A stretch of 64,000 bases of DNA from Reticulascus tulasneorum (Eukaryota > Ascomycota > Sordariomycetes > Glomerellales > Reticulascaceae): NCBI GenBank assembly GCA_001557505.1, contig LSAX01000006.1, forward strand, positions 2,480,001-2,544,000. Direction: 5' to 3'. Position 1 is the stretch's first letter. Every line of letters starts with the position of its first letter. This document shows positions 59,256 through 64,000 of the stretch, piece by piece. The notes below the pieces were generated by a model. It was not told the origin of the DNA. It was given only the letters and a program-made list of their open reading frames with translations, and searched no databases. A program made the translations under genes and the position numbers.

Positions 59256-62201
59256 ATGGTGCGAAGGGGCGCTTTATTACGGGTGCTGGCGAGTGCGGCT
59301 GGCATCTTCTCGCCACATGGCTCGATGTTGACACAAGCAAAGGGGACGCGAGATCCCAAAATTCTCGCTGGAAACTTCGTGGTCGAGTTCGAGGACACGC
59401 AGGCAAGCAGCGTGTATGCGCCAGTGGCTGTCGGATTGAGACTAATATATTGTGGGGCGCATAGGATTCCGCAGAATTCTTCGACCATATCAGCCCCATG
59501 GCAAAAACGCGCATGAATCTAAACTATTCGATGTTCAAGGGTGTCTCCATTCAGTTCGATGATCTTGATAAAGCAGAGGAGGAAGTTGTTAAGCTGGCTG
59601 CGCTCTCGAGTGTCAAACGCGTGTGGCAGAACAGGATGTACCCGGGTCCTAACGATGAAGTTCTCTGGACGGGCCAGGCTGGAACAGAAAGCCTAACGCA
59701 GGTTATAAAGAGGCAGAATAGTAACGACACCTTCAGCCCTCACCTCATGACACAGGTAGATCAGCTACGGGCTAAGGGCATTGTCGGCGAAGGGATTAAA
59801 ATCGCTATTATCGACACAGGCGTATGTTGTGGGATGAGCTAATAAGTGATGAGCGATGCTGACGATTCGTAGATCGACTACAACCACCCTGCTCTTGGTG
59901 GCTGCTTTGGAGATGGCTGTCTAGTTAGTTTCGGTACTGATCTTGTCGGTGACGATTACAACGGTGATAACACACCCAAGCCCGATTCTGAGTAAGTGAG
60001 GTCTGAAGTAACTCTATTGCAACGAACGCTGACATAAACCTAGCCCTATGGACTGTGGTGGCCACGGCACTCATGTTGCGGGAATTATTGCCGCAAAGGC
60101 AAATGACTTTGGATTCACTGGTGCTGCTCCTGTAGGTTGAAGACCAAATATTCTAGACAGGACTCTGCTCCAGTTGCTAACCATTTGCAGGGCGTTACCA
60201 TTGGCATGTACCGAGTATTGGGCTGTGAGGGCGGCGTCTCTAATGATGTTTTGATCGATGCCTACATGCAAGCATTCGAGAGCGGCGCGGATATCATCAC
60301 TGCATCGATTGGAGGCGCTTCTGGTTGGTCTGAGGATCCCTGGTCTGTTGTGGTATCTCGAATTGTCGATGCCGGTGTTCCTTGTACCATATCGGCAGGG
60401 AACGACGGTAGCGTTGGTATGTTCTATTCAAGCGGAGCATCCAACGGCGAGAGGGTCACCTCAGTTGCATCTTTCGATAGCGAGATCACCCCACTGCTTC
60501 TCACCCAGTCGTCTTTCTCGGCTACTGGTACCGGAACAGAGGACTTTGGCTATACAGCTGGAGTACCCGCCAACTGGACTAATGTCAATCTTCCGGTATG
60601 GACTCCTAGCTTCAATACGACAGAAGCAGCGATGGCCTGTGAGGAGCTTCCCGCCGATACGCCTGACCTTTCCGGGTTCATTGTTCTGATCAGGCGTGGG
60701 ACTTGCGACTTCGTCCAAAAGGGAACGAACGCTGCCAAGTTTGGCGCCAAATTTATCATAGTCTACAACAATCTGCCGGCCGGGGTGGTCGCTCCCTCTA
60801 TCGCGACTGTTGCAGGAATTGAAGGAATCGGAGGGGTAAGTTCTGCATCTCTCGTCACCTTGATGGGCCATCACTGACACTTAAACAGGTTACGGCTGCA
60901 CAAGGCGAGGCTTGGGTTAAACTCTTGGAGGCTGGAACTGCAGTTACCCTTAACATGCTTGACCCACTCACAGCACCAGTTAGGTAAGGGATTCTTGCAC
61001 CCCAATTTTTGGGTCTTCGCTAACACACAGTAGCTTAAGCAGCCAGCAGAACATAGTTACTGGTGGTATGGCCAGCACCTTCACCACCTGGAATCCGACC
61101 AATGAAATGGGTGTGAAGCCGCAGGTGGCTGCTCCGGGAGGCATGATCCTGTCAACGTACCCGACTGCTCTGGGTTCATTCGCCGTGCTTTCCGGAACTT
61201 CTATGGCTTGCCCCCTTACTGCCGCCATCTACGCCCTTATCCTTAATGTTCGCGGCAGTCTCAGTCCTGCCGAGCTGGAGAACCTGGTCTCAGCGACTGC
61301 AAAACCTCAGTTCTTCAACAACGGTACTGCCACTCTCCCGTATCTGGCGCCAGTGGTACAGCAGGGTGCTGGGATTATCCAAGCCTTTGATGCAGCTTAT
61401 GCGACCACGCTGCTCAGCAAGTCAAGTCTCGGATTCAATGACACTGATAACTTTTTCGAGACCCTGAATTTCACTATCACCAACCAAGCCTCAGAGGAGG
61501 TCACGTACGAGCTAGGAAATGTCGGTGCCGCCACTGCGTATACTTTCTCTGACTCGATATACCCGGACGTATTTCCTGGTCTCGAAGTATCTAGCGAATA
61601 TGCGACCATTACCTTGAGCGAGTCCAAAGTCGCCATTCCCGCCAACGGCTCGGCTACGATCTCTGTCACGATCACTCCACCCGCTCTCAATGCCACGCGG
61701 CTACCAGTCTATTCTGGATACATTACGATGAATGGCACCAACGGCGACAACCTCTCGCTCCCTTACTTCGGCGCCGTCGGTAGCTTGCACAGCGTGAGGA
61801 TTCTCGACCAAGCCTATCTGTCGAATTCGAGCGACCCGGGCCTCAATCGCACCATAGGCGATCCGTCTTTCGTCCTATCGAAACTCAATGGAACAACTAA
61901 TGCTACTTTACCCGTTGCCGTGGCAATGTTGGCATTCGGCACTGCTCAGATTAACGCCAAGGTCATACCGGTCGGCCGAGACGCTCTAGGCAGGCTGGGC
62001 AACATTTTTGGCTACCCGCAATACTACCTGCCGAGAGACAGTATCAGCTCAGCTTGGAACGGTATGCTAGAGGATGGTACTTACGCGCCAGCCGGCAGGT
62101 ATAAGTTGCGGATTGAGGCGCTGCATGTCTTTGGCGACTACAACAACCCTGCAGATTATGACGTTGCAGAAACAGTGCCATTCACGATTCAGTATGAGTA
62201 A
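59256..62201 (+). CDS. Secreted subtilisin-like serine protease (S8), second copy
   Basis: Seven exons: 59256-59411, 59465-59821, 59873-59991, 60044-60131, 60191-60835, 60889-60983 and 61031-62201, giving 876 residues. Leader MVRRGALLRVLASAAGIFS, then a propeptide with NFVVEFEDTQASS and MNLNYSMFKGVSIQF. The triad is intact: Asp in IAIIDTGIDYNHPALGG, His in CGGHGTHVAGIIAAK, Ser in LSGTSMACPLTAA, oxyanion Asn in ISAGND. The PA insert has FIVLIRRGTCDFVQKG. The C-terminal 350 residues are Fn3-like with many N-glycosylation sites. It has the same architecture as the subtilase at 31796-35390 but far fewer introns and clearly diverged sequence, so the two are old paralogues. Such proteases degrade extracellular protein for nutrition or host invasion. 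Confidence 0.93.
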
Positions 62202-64000
62202 TATGTAGATACCAGCAGCTAGATATGCCTACGCAGAGAAGTTGTGCGTCAGTGAAGGAAGGAAATGTTGAAAGATTAACGGCGTCAGGGGACTTGCTTG
62301 TAGGCGAAATTGACGGGTGGCGGAGAAATCATTCAGGATTGGCTTAGTGCGGCAACGCCAGCATCTGGGGACGTGTTTGCTTCATTCGGGAATTACCACG
62401 GGAATACTGGGATGGCGCCAGAGTGCTTGGCTTTATGAAAGCACTAATTAGTAGATGAGTGGAGTATTCAGCACTCTTTATTTGAATGGCTAGTAGGTGC
62501 AAGGAGTTTTCGGGCGGTCATTTTCTAGCGCACGTTACTCAACTCTAGGCCAGATTCGCAAGTCTTGATGGAGCGTATCATTTTGACAGCCTTGCTCCAT
62601 GATGTGTCTGCTGCTGATTACTAGCAAAGAGACTGGTTATTTCACAGACTCTCTGAAACAAGAAATCCATGGGTCTGGCATGTAAATCTCATCGCGTTTG
62701 AAGCGCTGCCCTCGAACCTATAGTGCCTCCACCTTTCGATGGCATATTCCGGCTCAGTTCCAACTCACGGTAGGGTGCCAAGCAGAGTGATCGGGCTCTG
62801 AGGCCGAAATGGCTTTTACTTACGGGCAAACTGGTGTGTTCTAATTATGTGCTCCAGTCCATTGCACTAATACCGGCTATTGTAGAAATGAGTTGGCAGG
62901 CCACTAGGACTGAACATAGTCTACTTTACTTTTATTGTACCTACCTGAAGCAACGAACTTGGCAAGGTGGGTAAAGAGGTGGAGAACTCATCAAGTGCTT
63001 TTCGACTCACGGAAATGACTATTTTGCTTTAGTGGGACGAGATGTTGGAAGAATATGAAAATCTCTGAAGTCTTGCGCCGGCATTCACATCCTTCTAGAT
63101 GCTAGTAGCTCCTGAACCCTGCAATTTCGCCCGTCCTCTATTAGCTGTCCGTGACCTTTGTTATACTCCAGGAACGCTGATGTCGTGCTCCTACCGCCAC
63201 GATGCTTGCCAAGCCTCGTGGCCACACAGCTGGAAAGAGGTGTGCAGATTTTGAAATCCGGGTTCGAACCTGTCCTGACATGCATGCAGAACCTTATACG
63301 TCTTGACTGAAAAGTTTCACTGATTTACTAGACTCACCAGCATAAGATGACCAGTATGCCTTGTGCTGAAGAGTTAAGTGGCCCAGGCTGTTGTGAGCTC
63401 CACTACGACGTACAATGGATGCTGCAGATCCTCGAATGACATGCGAGCAGCGAGAACCCACTGTCAGCGTGCAGGTCAGGTCAGACGAATTTGCTTTCGT
63501 TGCGCTTCAAGCGATTGCCGCAACACACGAGGAAGAGACTGTTGAGGGCAGCTTGCTGGTGTCTCAGAGTAGTGGACTTTCTTGCTCCGGCAACATGAAG
63601 GATACTCGAGGGAGGATGCTAACATGTGCTAGTCGGGGATTCGTGTCCATCAGCTAGGTTCGATCATGCATCCAAAGACCCCAAAGATCCTGTACACGAC
63701 TCGCTGGGCATAGTGCGGCCTAGGCGTGCTCGTCATTTGAGGCCATGCCATCTTCAACATCGCCACATGCCTGTGTATTCTTTCTCTCCATGTTGCGTGC
63801 TGCCATGTGGTCGTCATAAAAGTCCTGATGAGAACTAGAACAAAATACCGATCTTCTGCCAAGATCCGCCTGGTTAATATGACCGGCTAAATTGTCTTCT
63901 TAGTAAGGAGAAGCCGCCCGCAGCAGTGGTTAAGATGGATTCGAAACAGTGACCCCTCCTCTCCATGTGGCGAGAGGTGGACTTGGCCAACGTACTTAAC
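62202..64000. other. Right edge, no gene recognised
   Basis: About 1.8 kb without a supported gene. Short frames at 63085-63285, 63415-63657 and 63626-63862 have no family signature. tRNA-like T-loop strings at 63250 and 63935 were checked and rejected. Confidence 0.5.

Noticed and set aside
63240..63290. GGTTCGAACC string resembling a tRNA B box
   Set aside because: No pairing T-stem, no A box and no acceptor stem around it.
63895..63998. tRNA-like pairing on the minus strand (GTTAAG with CTTAAC around a TTCGAAT loop)
   Set aside because: The T-stem does not pair and the seventh acceptor pair is mismatched; D and anticodon arms cannot be drawn.

Overview
The window is nuclear DNA of a filamentous ascomycete (Pezizomycotina). 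Genes are spaced 0.5-3 kb apart on both strands. Most are interrupted by 45-92 bp introns with GT...AG ends and CTAAC/CTGAC-like branch sites. The families are typical of moulds: GMC oxidoreductases, secreted subtilases with PA domains, Zn2Cys6 regulators, a NACHT/ankyrin protein, an ACR3 arsenite pump and a DUF8035 protein. Genus cannot be read from the sequence. No rRNA, tRNA, CRISPR, PKS or NRPS was seen. Exon joins below were made by hand from splice signals, reading frame and remembered family patterns.

Layout. 0.8-4.5 kb: a chlorophyllase-like alpha/beta hydrolase and a secreted GMC oxidoreductase, both minus. 4.9-5.6 kb: a PHO80-type cyclin. 6.6-11.1 kb: a bZIP regulator, a rhodanese-type arsenate reductase and an ACR3 arsenite permease, the last two divergent; the order recalls the yeast ARR1-ARR2-ARR3 locus. 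11.8-12.8 kb: a conserved protein of unknown function. 14.3-14.7 kb: a 76-residue secreted protein with six cysteines. 15.6-22.6 kb is a decay zone: a NACHT/ankyrin gene with a nonsense codon and a frameshift, an unrecognised coding relic with in-frame stops, and a secreted GPI-type gene with two frameshifts.

23.8-30.3 kb: a secreted alpha/beta hydrolase, a DUF1223 thioredoxin-like protein, an AT-rich stretch and a Zn2Cys6 transcription factor. 31.1-36.9 kb: a 16-exon secreted subtilase lying between diverged copies of one dispersed repeat. 37.7-42.5 kb: a second GMC oxidoreductase (preceded by a possible P450 relic) and a Dal5-type MFS transporter. 45.5-49.6 kb: a DUF8035 protein and a CE16-like SGNH esterase. 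50.0-52.3 kb: a copper amine oxidase with an Asn-Gly repeat tail. 53.7-57.6 kb: a broken transcription factor, an SDR that lacks the catalytic lysine, and an intronless metallo-beta-lactamase protein. 59.3-62.2 kb: a second, seven-exon subtilase.

The clearest functional unit is the arsenic module. Arsenate would be reduced by the rhodanese-type enzyme and the arsenite exported by ACR3, with the neighbouring bZIP as a candidate regulator. The rest looks like an accessory neighbourhood of secreted degradative enzymes (two proteases, two GMC oxidases, esterases, amine oxidase) with their own regulators and a transporter, mixed with decaying genes and repeats. It does not look like a single biosynthetic cluster.
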